A program made the position numbers and the translations under genes. The notes beneath the pieces were generated by a model that was not told the origin of the DNA, did not search any database, and was given only the letters and a program-made list of their open reading frames with translations. Of a stretch of 44,542 nt of DNA, positions 31,666 through 40,295 are shown one piece after another (the first letter of the stretch is position 1; every line of letters begins with the position of its first letter). Origin of the DNA: Lachnospiraceae bacterium (GTDB lineage Bacteria > Bacillota > Clostridia > Lachnospirales > Lachnospiraceae); the NCBI GenBank assembly GCA_004556655.1, contig SFGF01000024.1:1-44542 (forward strand). The letters are read 5' to 3'.

Positions 31666-33765
31666 ATGACAAAAGAAATTCCTGCTTTATACGGAAGCCT
31701 TGTATTTAATGATAAGGTGATGCGTAAAAAACTTCCGAAAGATATGTACAAAGCTCTTCGGAAAACAATTGAAAATGGAACACATCTGGAATTGGATGTA
31801 GCAAATTCCGTTGCTGTTGCCATGAAAGAATGGGCAGTTGAAAACGGAGCTACCCATTTTACACACTGGTTCCAGCCAATGACTGGTTTTACTGCTGAAA
31901 AGCATGACAGCTTTATCAATCCTACCGGTGACGGAGAAGTAATCATGGACTTTTCCGGAAAAGAACTGGTAAAAGGAGAACCGGATGCATCCAGTTTCCC
32001 CTCAGGTGGTCTTCGCGCAACATTTGAGGCAAGAGGATATACCGCATGGGATCCTACTTCACCGGCTTTCATTAAAGATGGTACCTTATATATTCCGACT
32101 GCTTTCTGTTCTTACAGCGGCGAAGCACTGGATAAGAAAACTCCACTCCTTCGCTCCATGGAAGCACTTAGTAAAGAAGCAACCAAAATGCTTCATCTTC
32201 TTGGTAATACATCCGTTACGAGTGTAAATACAACCATCGGACCGGAACAGGAATATTTCCTGGTTGATAAAGAATTATATAAAGAAAGAAAAGACTTGGT
32301 ATTCTGCGGAAGAACACTTTTCGGAGCACCTGCTCCCAAAGGTCAGGAAATGGAAGATCACTATTTCGGAGCACTGAAACCAAAGGTATCCGCTTATATG
32401 CATGAGCTGGATGAAGAGCTCTGGAAACTGGGCATTCCTGCTAAGACAAAACATAATGAAGTCGCCCCTGCTCAGCACGAACTTGCTCCTATTTTTGATA
32501 CCGCCAATGTAGCTGTCGATCATAACCAGCTGACAATGGAAATGATGAAAAAGGTAGCTGATAAACATAATCTTGTATGCCTGCTTCACGAAAAACCATT
32601 CGAAGGCATCAACGGAAGCGGAAAGCATAACAACTGGTCCATCAGCACCAACGAAGGTGAGAACCTTCTGGATCCCGGAAAAACACCTGCTAAGAATATC
32701 CAGTTCCTGGTATTTTTGATGGCTGTCATCAAAGCTGTAGATGAATATGCGGATCTGATGCGTGTCGCAGCTTCCGGAGCAGGAAATGACCATCGTCTTG
32801 GCGGAAATGAAGCACCGCCGGCAATCGTATCTATTTTCCTTGGTGATGAGCTGACAGCAATCCTGGAATCCATCGAAAATGATACATACTTCGGTCAGCA
32901 GGATAAAGTGCAGCTTGATATCGGAGCACATGTACTGCCCCATTTCTTTAAAGATAATACAGACCGTAACCGTACATCACCGTTTGCATTTACCGGTAAT
33001 AAATTTGAATTCCGTATGCTTGGTTCTTCTGCATCAGTTGCAACACCAAATATTATCCTGAATACTGCAGTTGCTGAAGCATTATCTCAGTTCTATACTG
33101 AACTGGACGGAACCGCACCGGAAGATATGGAACACGCCGTTCATGAACTGATCAAACGGGCGATTCGCAAACATAAAAAAGTGATCTTCAACGGTAATGG
33201 TTACTCTGAAGAATGGGTGAAAGAGGCTGAGAAACGTGGATTATACAATCTGGCTTCTACACCGGAATGTCTGCCTCAGTTTATTGCAGAAAAAAATGTG
33301 GAACTGTTTACAAAACATCACATTTTTACAAAAGAAGAAATTTATTCCCGTTACGAGATTTTGTTAGAGAACTATGTAAAAACCATTGGTATCGAAGCAC
33401 GCACGATGGAAGAAATGGTTACCAAAGATCTTCTTCCGGCAATCAGCGACTATGCTGCTGAAGTTTCTGCGAACGCTTTTGCTAAAAAAGAGTTTTTACC
33501 TTCCCTTTCCACTGCTTCCGAAGAAGCACTGGTTACCAAACTTTCCGATGCTTACACTACCCTTACGGACGGTGTCGCAGAACTGAAAGTGCTGGCTGAA
33601 AAAGCCGGAGCTATGGAGGATGCACAGGCTGCTGCCGATGCAAGTCATAGTGAAGTACTGGCGAAAATGGATGAACTTCGTACAACAGCCGGCGAGATTG
33701 AGGCTTTAATTCCGGATTCTATTCTGCCTTATCCGACTTACGATCAGCTTTTGTTCTCCCTGTAG
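31666..33765 (+). CDS. glnN: Glutamine synthetase type III
   Basis: This 699-aa GSIII is about 60 percent longer than GSI. Family marks are the N-terminal FNDKVMRKKLPK, THWFQPMTGFTAEKHDSF, the ATP/glutamate site blocks GPEQEYFLVDKELY and KTKHNEVAPAQHELAPIFDTANVAVDHNQ, NGSGKHNNWSIST, and the RRTSPFAFTGNKFEFR-type block (NRTSPFAFTGNKFEFRMLGSS). The C-terminal helical extension (about 560-699) is GSIII-specific. It makes glutamine from glutamate, ammonia and ATP, as glnA does 9 kb away. AAAGGAG precedes ATG 31666; the upstream in-frame extension runs through the terminator and is not coding. purF follows after 12 nt. Confidence 0.97.
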   Translation: MTKEIPALYGSLVFNDKVMRKKLPKDMYKALRKTIENGTHLELDVANSVAVAMKEWAVENGATHFTHWFQPMTGFTAEKHDSFINPTGDGEVIMDFSGKELVKGEPDASSFPSGGLRATFEARGYTAWDPTSPAFIKDGTLYIPTAFCSYSGEALDKKTPLLRSMEALSKEATKMLHLLGNTSVTSVNTTIGPEQEYFLVDKELYKERKDLVFCGRTLFGAPAPKGQEMEDHYFGALKPKVSAYMHELDEELWKLGIPAKTKHNEVAPAQHELAPIFDTANVAVDHNQLTMEMMKKVADKHNLVCLLHEKPFEGINGSGKHNNWSISTNEGENLLDPGKTPAKNIQFLVFLMAVIKAVDEYADLMRVAASGAGNDHRLGGNEAPPAIVSIFLGDELTAILESIENDTYFGQQDKVQLDIGAHVLPHFFKDNTDRNRTSPFAFTGNKFEFRMLGSSASVATPNIILNTAVAEALSQFYTELDGTAPEDMEHAVHELIKRAIRKHKKVIFNGNGYSEEWVKEAEKRGLYNLASTPECLPQFIAEKNVELFTKHHIFTKEEIYSRYEILLENYVKTIGIEARTMEEMVTKDLLPAISDYAAEVSANAFAKKEFLPSLSTASEEALVTKLSDAYTTLTDGVAELKVLAEKAGAMEDAQAAADASHSEVLAKMDELRTTAGEIEALIPDSILPYPTYDQLLFSL

Positions 33766-33777
33766 TGAGGTAGAAAG

Positions 33778-35175
33778 ATGGAACAGGATGAACGGATTAA
33801 AGAAGCCTGCGGTGTTTTTGGTATTTACAACCCACACGGGGAAGAGGCGGCCTCCTCAATCTACTATGGCCTCTCCTCCCTGCAGCACCGGGGGCAGGAA
33901 TCCTGCGGAATCGCTGTGTTTGATACCAGCGGTCCCAAAGGAAATGCAAATGTCCACAGAGGCATGGGATTGGTAAGTGAAGTTTTTAAGGAAAATGTAC
34001 TCCAGTCACTTCACGGAAATCTCGGAATTGGGCATGTACGCTACTCCACCACAGGAGAAACCACAATCAGTAATGCCCAGCCTCTTGTATTAAATTACAT
34101 TAAGGGAACATTGGCTCTGGCCCATAACGGTAATCTGGTCAACACCAAAGAACTCCGGGATGAACTGGCCATGAATGGAGCCATTTTCCATACAACCACT
34201 GATTCAGAGGTTATTGCATATTGTATCGCCCGGGAACGTGTACATACAAAATCGGTGGAAGAAGCTATTCTGTGCACCGCCTCCAAAATCAAAGGTGCTT
34301 ACGGTCTGGTGATCGCAAGCCCCAGAAAATTGATTGGTGTCAGAGATCCTCTTGGCTTAAAACCACTTTGCCTGGGAAAACGCGATGACTCTTATGTTAT
34401 CGCCTCTGAAAGTTGTGCACTGACTGCAATCGGTGCACAGTTCCTCCGTGATATCAAACCCGGCGAAATTGTTACGATCACCCGGAATGGTGTCACTTCC
34501 AATTTTGATTTGTGCCAGTCACAGCAGGCTCATTGCATTTTTGAATACATTTATTTTGCCCGCCTTGACAGTAAGCTGGACGGTATCTCTGTTTATGAAT
34601 CCCGTCTGCGGGCAGGAGCTGCTTTGGCGAAAGCTTATCCTGCTGATGCCGACCTGGTTGTTGGCGTACCTGACTCTGGGCTTGCCGCTGCTCAGGGATT
34701 CTCGGATGCTTCCGGAATCCCCTTCGGACTGGCATTTTACAAAAACAGCTATGTGGGAAGAACCTTTATTAAACCCACCCAGAAAGAAAGAGAATCCAGT
34801 GTCCGCCTGAAACTGAGTGTTCTGGAACCTGCAGTAAAAGGAAAAAATATCGTTCTGGTAGATGATTCCATTGTTCGAGGAACTACTATCGCAAACCTGA
34901 TACACCTTTTAAAACATGCAGGTGCAAAAAATGTTCATGTTCGGATCTGTTCTCCGCCTTTCCTCTATCCCTGCTATTTTGGCACGGATGTACCTTCCAA
35001 TCAGCAGCTGATTGCCTCGTCTCACTCGGTGGATGAGATCCGGCAGCTGATCGGTGCGGATTCTCTTGGATATATGAGGATTGAAGATCTTCAGTCCATG
35101 GTTGGTGATCTGCCTTTGTGCAGAGCCTGCTTCGACAATCAATATCCCATGGAGATCCCTTCTGAGATGGAATAG
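33778..35175 (+). CDS. purF: Amidophosphoribosyltransferase
   Basis: This 465-aa enzyme catalyses the first committed purine step, transferring glutamine ammonia to PRPP. The class II glutaminase nucleophile is Cys11 (IKEACGVFGIY), exposed after propeptide removal. GLSSLQHRGQESCGIAV, GIGHVRYSTTG, LALAHNGNLVN and the PRPP loop IVLVDDSIVRGTT (about residues 359-371) are all present. It is co-transcribed with glnN, so purine synthesis is tied directly to a glutamine synthetase. GAGGT precedes the ATG. Several hairpins follow the stop. Confidence 0.98.
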   Translation: MEQDERIKEACGVFGIYNPHGEEAASSIYYGLSSLQHRGQESCGIAVFDTSGPKGNANVHRGMGLVSEVFKENVLQSLHGNLGIGHVRYSTTGETTISNAQPLVLNYIKGTLALAHNGNLVNTKELRDELAMNGAIFHTTTDSEVIAYCIARERVHTKSVEEAILCTASKIKGAYGLVIASPRKLIGVRDPLGLKPLCLGKRDDSYVIASESCALTAIGAQFLRDIKPGEIVTITRNGVTSNFDLCQSQQAHCIFEYIYFARLDSKLDGISVYESRLRAGAALAKAYPADADLVVGVPDSGLAAAQGFSDASGIPFGLAFYKNSYVGRTFIKPTQKERESSVRLKLSVLEPAVKGKNIVLVDDSIVRGTTIANLIHLLKHAGAKNVHVRICSPPFLYPCYFGTDVPSNQQLIASSHSVDEIRQLIGADSLGYMRIEDLQSMVGDLPLCRACFDNQYPMEIPSEME

Positions 35176-35200
35176 ACGATTCCATAAATATTTTATTTCA

Positions 35201-35236
35201 GTAATCGCGGTAGAAGTTTATTTCTTCTCCGATTAC
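35201..35236 (+). other. Hairpin behind purF
   Basis: GTAATCG (35201-35207) pairs with CGATTAC (35230-35236), with AGAAG/CTTCT inside. There is no T tract, so it is not itself a terminator; it may protect the 3' end or act with the next hairpin. Confidence 0.5.
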
Positions 35237-35260
35237 ATACATCACATTTTTCTTACGTAA

Positions 35261-35296
35261 AGGCGCGTACTTATCTCCAAGAGTACGTGCCTTTTT
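35261..35296 (+). terminator. Terminator of glnN-purF
   Basis: AGGC-CGTACT pairs with AGTACG-GCCT, followed by TTTTT. It opens with AAAGGCGC like the leader terminators. Confidence 0.8.
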
Positions 35297-35310
35297 CCCA
35301 TTTTTTGAAA

Positions 35311-35350
35311 AACAGCCCGGGGAGTTTTTTTAACTCCCCGGGCTGTTTTT
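35311..35350. terminator. Bidirectional terminator between purF and the ROK gene
   Basis: A perfect 16-bp palindrome, AACAGCCCGGGGAGTT and its complement, with a T-rich loop and T/A runs on both sides. It serves the converging purF and ROK transcripts. Confidence 0.88.
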
Positions 35351-35363
35351 GATTACAATCTCT

Positions 35364-36569
35364 CTAATAATTTCTATGCCCCCCCTCACCGAAAAAACTG
35401 CTCACTACGAGAATCGGAGCAGCTCTCAGACCAAGATTCATATCCGAAGGAACTACTTTATAAAAATTCTCCTTATAATTTCCGTCTATATTTTTCACCA
35501 GCATTTTTTTCAGAGAATCAAAAAAGTGATGATTCTCAAACATAGAACCATAGAAAACAATTTGCTGCACATCCAGAAGCTGGATTGAAAATGTAATTGC
35601 ATTGGCAAAAATCTCCTGTGCATTCCGGAGTATTTCTGCCGCACCGCTGTCTCCCGCATATGCTGCATCAACAAACATGGAAAAAGTAACACGCGAAAAA
35701 TCTCCGCCGACCTTTTCATAAAGCAGCGGTGTCGTCTCTTCTCCAAAATGAGTTCTGAGACTCGCCATCATTCCATCCTGTGATGCAATTGTGTCAAGGC
35801 AGCCACGTTTTCCGCAATGACATTTACGTCCATTGGGAACGACTGTAAAATGAGCAATTCCGGCAGAAAGATTCCTGTCGCCTCCATAAAACTGCCCGTT
35901 CAAAATGAGCGCCGCCCCCATGGTTGCCTCGTTACGTATAAACAGCATATTCTGCAATTGGGAGTCATGCTGCAAAAAAGTATAGGCATTGGCATAGCTG
36001 CGTACATTATTTGCCACAATAACCGGAAAAGAGAACTGCTTCCGAAACATCTTTACAATTGGAACATTTTTCTCTTCCCATATTCCATCACTATCAAGAA
36101 TAATCCCATTTGCTAAATCAACAACTCCGCAGACTGTAATGCCCATCCCAATAATAAAATTCTCCGAATAACCATAAGAAGCAATCTTCAACTGAATCTG
36201 TCTGCCTATTGTCTCCGCAAAATACTCAGGTGTCAGAATTTCCGGGAGTTTAAAAGTCTCTTCATGGATTATCTCACCATGCAGATTAACCACTGTAAAT
36301 TTTACCAGTCCCTGGCTAAGAGCAAGACCCAAAGCCACATATTTTTCACGGCTGATTTCAACCATTACCTCTCTTCTTCCCGCTGCGCCGGCATTCGGAA
36401 CACTGTTTCCTTCCACAAGAATAGATTCGTTCATCAATTCATTGATAATAACCGTAATAGTTGCCGGTGTCAGTTTCAAACGTGCGGCAATTTGTTTGCG
36501 CGACATCGCGCCTGCTTCATGCAACAGCCGCAAAATGGCGCTTCGATTAGATATCTTAATGTCAGTCAT
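35364..36569 (-). CDS. ROK family transcriptional regulator (NagC/XylR type)
   Basis: This roughly 401-aa protein has an N-terminal winged helix (SNRSAILRLLHEAGAMSRKQIAARLKLTPATITVIINEL) and a ROK domain from about 75. The zinc motif CHCGKRGCLDTIAS lies near residue 250. ROK regulators bind a sugar or sugar phosphate and control carbohydrate uptake genes. It lies about 130 bp downstream of two sugar-type ABC permeases on the same strand and probably regulates them. Start chosen at ATG 36569 (GGAACAAAT upstream), which gives the normal family N-terminus; ATG 36587 is possible. The ligand is unknown. Confidence 0.93.
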   Translation of the reverse strand: MTDIKISNRSAILRLLHEAGAMSRKQIAARLKLTPATITVIINELMNESILVEGNSVPNAGAAGRREVMVEISREKYVALGLALSQGLVKFTVVNLHGEIIHEETFKLPEILTPEYFAETIGRQIQLKIASYGYSENFIIGMGITVCGVVDLANGIILDSDGIWEEKNVPIVKMFRKQFSFPVIVANNVRSYANAYTFLQHDSQLQNMLFIRNEATMGAALILNGQFYGGDRNLSAGIAHFTVVPNGRKCHCGKRGCLDTIASQDGMMASLRTHFGEETTPLLYEKVGGDFSRVTFSMFVDAAYAGDSGAAEILRNAQEIFANAITFSIQLLDVQQIVFYGSMFENHHFFDSLKKMLVKNIDGNYKENFYKVVPSDMNLGLRAAPILVVSSFFGEGGHRNY

Positions 36570-36699
36570 ATTTGTTCCACACAGCATGCTCTTTAATCCC
36601 TCTTTCTTTGTATATTACCCCATATTGATTCATCGAATAAATTGCACCATATTCTTTAAGTATATAAGAAACTTCCAGAAATTGTCAATGCTATTCCCC

Positions 36700-37515
36700 C
36701 TATTCTTTAATTCCCTGAGAAGCTATTCCTGCAACAAAATATTTCTGGAGAACAAAGAAAAATATAATTACCGGTATGGAACAAAGTACGCCGCCTGCCA
36801 TCAACTGAGGATACTTATTTGCGAAATAGTCGGCAAGGGTGGAAAGCCCGGATACCACCGGCATTTTATCCCTGTCACGAATAACGATCAGCGGCCACAT
36901 CATATCTTTCCAGGTCGACAGACCGGAAAGTATCGCAAGCGAAACGATCGGCGACCTCAATACCGGAAGTATAATCGTAGCATAAATCCGAAAATATCCG
37001 CAGCCGTCAATCATAGCAGCCTCATCCAGTTCTCTCGGCACGGAAAGAATAAACTGTCTCATCATAAATACTGCAAATACGGAAAAAAGCCTCACAATCC
37101 ATAAAGCCACCCGTGTATTCGTCAGCCCCACCGCAGCAAGCGTATTATAACGCGGAATGATAAAAATCTGTTCCGGAATCATCATGATCGAAAGCATCAG
37201 CATAAACAGAAATTCTTTTCCCGGAAAACGAAGTCTTGCAAATGCATACGCAGCGAGCGAGCCCAGAATCACCTGTGCGAGCAGTGAAATAACAACCGCT
37301 AAAATAGAATTCATAAACCATTTTGCTATAGGAAACACTTCCAGAATTTCCGTGTAATTTGTCAAAATCCATTGTTCCGGAAGAATCTGCAGCGGAATTT
37401 TTGTTGAATCCTCGAATGTCTTAAAGGAGGTCAGCAGCATCCATAAAAACGGAATCGTCATCACTGTTACTGCAAGAATCAGCACAAAATAAATCAGCCA
37501 TTTACCTTTTTTCAT
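36700..37515 (-). CDS. ABC sugar transporter permease (MalG/AraQ type)
   Basis: This 271-aa inner-membrane protein has six predicted helices, the first at about 7-29. The MalG-type EAA loop is ELDEAAMIDGCGYFRIYATIILPVLRSP (about 166-193), which contacts the ATPase. GGAGG precedes the ATG, and the gene follows the other permease by four nt. It belongs to the carbohydrate uptake (CUT1) type. No ATPase gene is present; such systems often share an MsmX-like ATPase encoded elsewhere. Confidence 0.95.
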   Translation of the reverse strand: MKKGKWLIYFVLILAVTVMTIPFLWMLLTSFKTFEDSTKIPLQILPEQWILTNYTEILEVFPIAKWFMNSILAVVISLLAQVILGSLAAYAFARLRFPGKEFLFMLMLSIMMIPEQIFIIPRYNTLAAVGLTNTRVALWIVRLFSVFAVFMMRQFILSVPRELDEAAMIDGCGYFRIYATIILPVLRSPIVSLAILSGLSTWKDMMWPLIVIRDRDKMPVVSGLSTLADYFANKYPQLMAGGVLCSIPVIIFFFVLQKYFVAGIASQGIKE

Positions 37516-37519
37516 TCAC

Positions 37520-38440
37520 TCAACCTCCGTAAAATACCCACTTTTTCTGCAGTTTGTTCTGAATCAGAGTTACAACCATGATAACTAAAAACAGACATAC
37601 CGAAATTGCCGATCCATATCCTTCATTAAACTCACCGCGAAAAGTCAGGTCATAATAATAGCGCACTACTGTTCTTGATGCATCAATTGCAGGCGACGCT
37701 GTATTATATGTTGTTGACGGAATCAGCATATACACAATTTCAAATTCTTTAAACATCGAAATTACAGCTAGCGTTAAGACAAAATACAAAGTTGGTGTCA
37801 GCAATGGCAGTGTAATATAAAAAAATTGTTTGAAGCTATTTGCACCGTCAATTCTTGCCGCTTCATAATAGGTTGTTGAGATATTCTGAAGCCCGGCAAG
37901 AATGACAATCACCTGGTATCCGATTGCTCCCCATATAATAACCACCGCACAGGAAATCAGTGTATACTTCTCGTCAGTCAGCCAGGCCACTGTTTCAAGC
38001 CCCAACGACTGTAAAATATTATTAACCATTCCATACCGGGTATTGAGCAGCCACCGCCAGGTCATAGCAATGGCGGAAGGAGCTGTTACCAGGGGAAAGA
38101 AAATCAAGGTTCGAAAAATACCTTTTCCGCGAATCTGACTGTTGAGCATAACCGCCAGTATTGTTGAAATCACAATAACACAGGGTACACAGATCACAAC
38201 ATACCATACTGTATTGCCAAGGGACTGCCAGAAATTATTATCCTGCATAACTTTCGCATAATTTTCCAGCCCCACAAATATTCCTTCTTTCAGTGCTTTC
38301 TTATTGGTAAAGCTGATCCAGATATTGTTAAAAAACGCATAAAAATGGAATATCCCCAAACCAAGAAATAACGGAAAAACAAATAAATATCCTGTTGCAA
38401 TCTCTCTTTTCCGCCTCTGGCTCAGATTAAGTTTCTTCAT
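37520..38440 (-). CDS. ABC sugar transporter permease (MalF/UgpA type)
   Basis: This roughly 306-aa membrane protein has six helices, the first at about 14-38 (EIATGYLFVFPLFLGLGIFHF). The EAA loop is YYEAARIDGANSFKQFFYITLPLLTPTLYF. The frame extends to 38500, but GGAG six nt before ATG 38440 fixes the start. It pairs with the MalG-type permease. The solute-binding protein gene that should precede it lies 1.9 kb away, beyond an IS110 copy and a CsoR-like gene. Confidence 0.94.
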   Translation of the reverse strand: MKKLNLSQRRKREIATGYLFVFPLFLGLGIFHFYAFFNNIWISFTNKKALKEGIFVGLENYAKVMQDNNFWQSLGNTVWYVVICVPCVIVISTILAVMLNSQIRGKGIFRTLIFFPLVTAPSAIAMTWRWLLNTRYGMVNNILQSLGLETVAWLTDEKYTLISCAVVIIWGAIGYQVIVILAGLQNISTTYYEAARIDGANSFKQFFYITLPLLTPTLYFVLTLAVISMFKEFEIVYMLIPSTTYNTASPAIDASRTVVRYYYDLTFRGEFNEGYGSAISVCLFLVIMVVTLIQNKLQKKWVFYGG

Positions 38441-38519
38441 AGAAATCTCCATTCCGCCGCCATTTAGTTGGCGGCACAAATAATAATGAAAGTCATCCAA
38501 ATCTCCACGTTATTGATAA

Positions 38520-39880
38520 AATAGTTTTTAAAGAAGCTATACTACAAAGTACGGGGAGGTAAGTTGTAAAGACTTTCTTCGATTTTAGACAGCATAATAA
38601 TCAGTGTAAGTTTCATCTTTTCAAGCACAAATAAGTGGCTCTACAAGACCACACAGTAAGAATTGTTTTAACTTCTCTGCTAAATGTGTGATGAAACAGT
38701 CAATGGCTTCTTTATCTTACTTTGAAAGGAGCTTTGTTCATGAAAGTTGTTTACCAAACCTGTTGTGGCATCGATGTTCACAAATCTTTTCTTCAGTTTA
38801 AAGAATGGCTTATCAAAAACCAATGTTGTGATGTCTGTATGGAATCTACCGTTAAATACTGGGTTCCTGTTTTTAACCTTTTGGAGGATGAAATCAATGC
38901 CACCATCGCTAATCCTAAATGGGTAAAAGCTGTTAAAGGTAACAAGGACGATACAAAAGATTTCAAGTGGATTGGGGATTTATTTCGATTAGGATTGGTT
39001 CTAGGAAGTTATATTCCCTGTAAACCAATACGTATCCTGCGTGAGTTCACAAGATATCGCTACAAGTTAACTTCCTGCCGCTCCATCGAAAAGAACAGAT
39101 ATCAGAATGCGCTCACTGTCTGTAATGTCGCATTAGATTCGGTTGTTTCCGATATCTTTGGGAAATCAGCTACGTCTGTTATTGATTACCTGCTCGAACA
39201 ATTCACCAATTCCGTCAACCACGAAGAAATAGATTCCAGACTTCCCCGTTCCCTTAAGAAGAAGTCGGACAGTGTCATTGAATCCATCGAAGGCTATCAG
39301 ATGACTGATTCCCAAAAATATCGTATGCGCCTTGTCTGCGCACATATGGATTATATCACATCTACAAGAAATGATATAGACACTATGCTTGATTCTTTGA
39401 TTACTCCTTACGAAAATGCTGTCCAGTTACTGTGTACCATTCCGGGTGTTGACCGTAACAGTGCAATCACTGTTATCTCCGAAATTGGCACCGATATGAC
39501 TCCGTTTTCTAATTCTAAACGCTTATACTGTTGGGCGGGATTAACTCCCTGCAACAATGAATCCTCTGGTAAAAAACGAGCCATTATTGCTATCGCACGG
39601 ATGATCCTCACTGCCATCTACCAGATACTATGTACTGATGAAGTATGGAATCCGACCGATTTATACAAGATTGATGTGCCTGAACCTCTGAAAGAAAAAC
39701 AGAAAGAACAGGCTATCAAACAGGCTAAGAAACTACTTATCCGTGAAAGAATCATTTCCGAATCGCAGCTAGCTTCTTAACATTCCAAAACAATATTTTT
39801 TCAAAGACTGCCATTAGTCAGCTTGTTAAAGTGCGCCATCTATTGGCTGTCCTCTACTTTCTTTCACAGTATCCTCCTTC
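38520..39880 (+). mobile_element. Degenerate IS110-family element
   Basis: The region holds the transposase ORF plus about 200 bp upstream and about 100 bp downstream non-coding DNA. It interrupts an otherwise co-directional ABC transporter locus on the opposite strand. IS110 elements lack terminal inverted repeats, so the borders are estimates. Confidence 0.6.
38740..39780 (+). pseudogene. IS110 family transposase with internal in-frame deletions
   Basis: This 346-codon ORF has both IS110 parts. DEDD_Tnp (GIDVHKS at 10-16, MEST block, DDTKDFKWIGDLF) and Transposase_20 (IPGVDRNSAITVISEIG, CWAGLTP) are recognisable. Compared with the family pattern as I know it, about 30 residues are missing between GIDVHKSF and LQFKEWL. 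About 40 or more are missing between NNESSGKKR and AIIAIARM, where the conserved K-G-N-x-x-L-R block belongs. MESTGKYW reads MESTVKYW. Family members are usually over 400 aa. The remaining frame is open, and AAAGGAG precedes the ATG. It is probably unable to recombine; a selected short variant is possible. Confidence 0.75.
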
Positions 39881-39895
39881 CTTTTTATATAGATA

Positions 39896-40207
39896 TTATT
39901 TCATAAAACGTTCAATGGCCTTATTCAATTCTTCCAGTACCTGCATATCTCCATTACGAACCGCATCTGCAATACAGTGTTCAATATGATCCTGAAGAAT
40001 CACTTTTCCTGCATTGTTGATCGCTGATTTGACCGCTGAGAGTTGGACCAAAACCTCCGTGCAGTTACGCCCGTCTTCTACCATGCGACGAATGGATTCC
40101 AGATGTCCAATCGCTCTGGACAGACGGTTAGACACAGCTTTTGAATTTTGATGCGTATTCGTAAAGCCGGAACTTTTACCGGTGTGTATAACTATCTTAT
40201 CTCCCAT
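39896..40207 (-). CDS. CsoR-type metal-sensing transcriptional repressor
   Basis: This 103-aa all-helical repressor has the ligands Cys49, His74 and Cys78, spaced as in the Cu(I) sensor CsoR (C-25-H-4-C), plus His77. The core AVSNRLSRAIGHLESIRRMVEDGRNCTEVLVQLSAVKSAIN is characteristic. The N-terminal 20 residues are longer than usual and polar. AGGAGATACGG precedes the ATG. No copper ATPase or chaperone gene is next to it; it stands between the solute-binding protein and the IS110 copy, so its target may lie elsewhere or have been displaced. Confidence 0.92.
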   Translation of the reverse strand: MGDKIVIHTGKSSGFTNTHQNSKAVSNRLSRAIGHLESIRRMVEDGRNCTEVLVQLSAVKSAINNAGKVILQDHIEHCIADAVRNGDMQVLEELNKAIERFMK

Positions 40208-40247
40208 CCGTATCTCCTGTCTGAATCTCCGTCAATATATTATAAGC

Positions 40248-40277
40248 GAAAGCCGCCTGAGCGAGCGGGCGGCTTTC
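40248..40277 (-). terminator. Hairpin behind the solute-binding protein gene
   Basis: A perfect 10-bp GC-rich stem (GAAAGCCGCC / GGCGGCTTTC) with a 10-nt loop. The T tract on the minus strand is short (TTTCGCTT), so it may end or merely attenuate the transcript ahead of the csoR-like gene. Confidence 0.65.
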
Positions 40278-40295
40278 CCCTTAGCAGTCCTGAAA

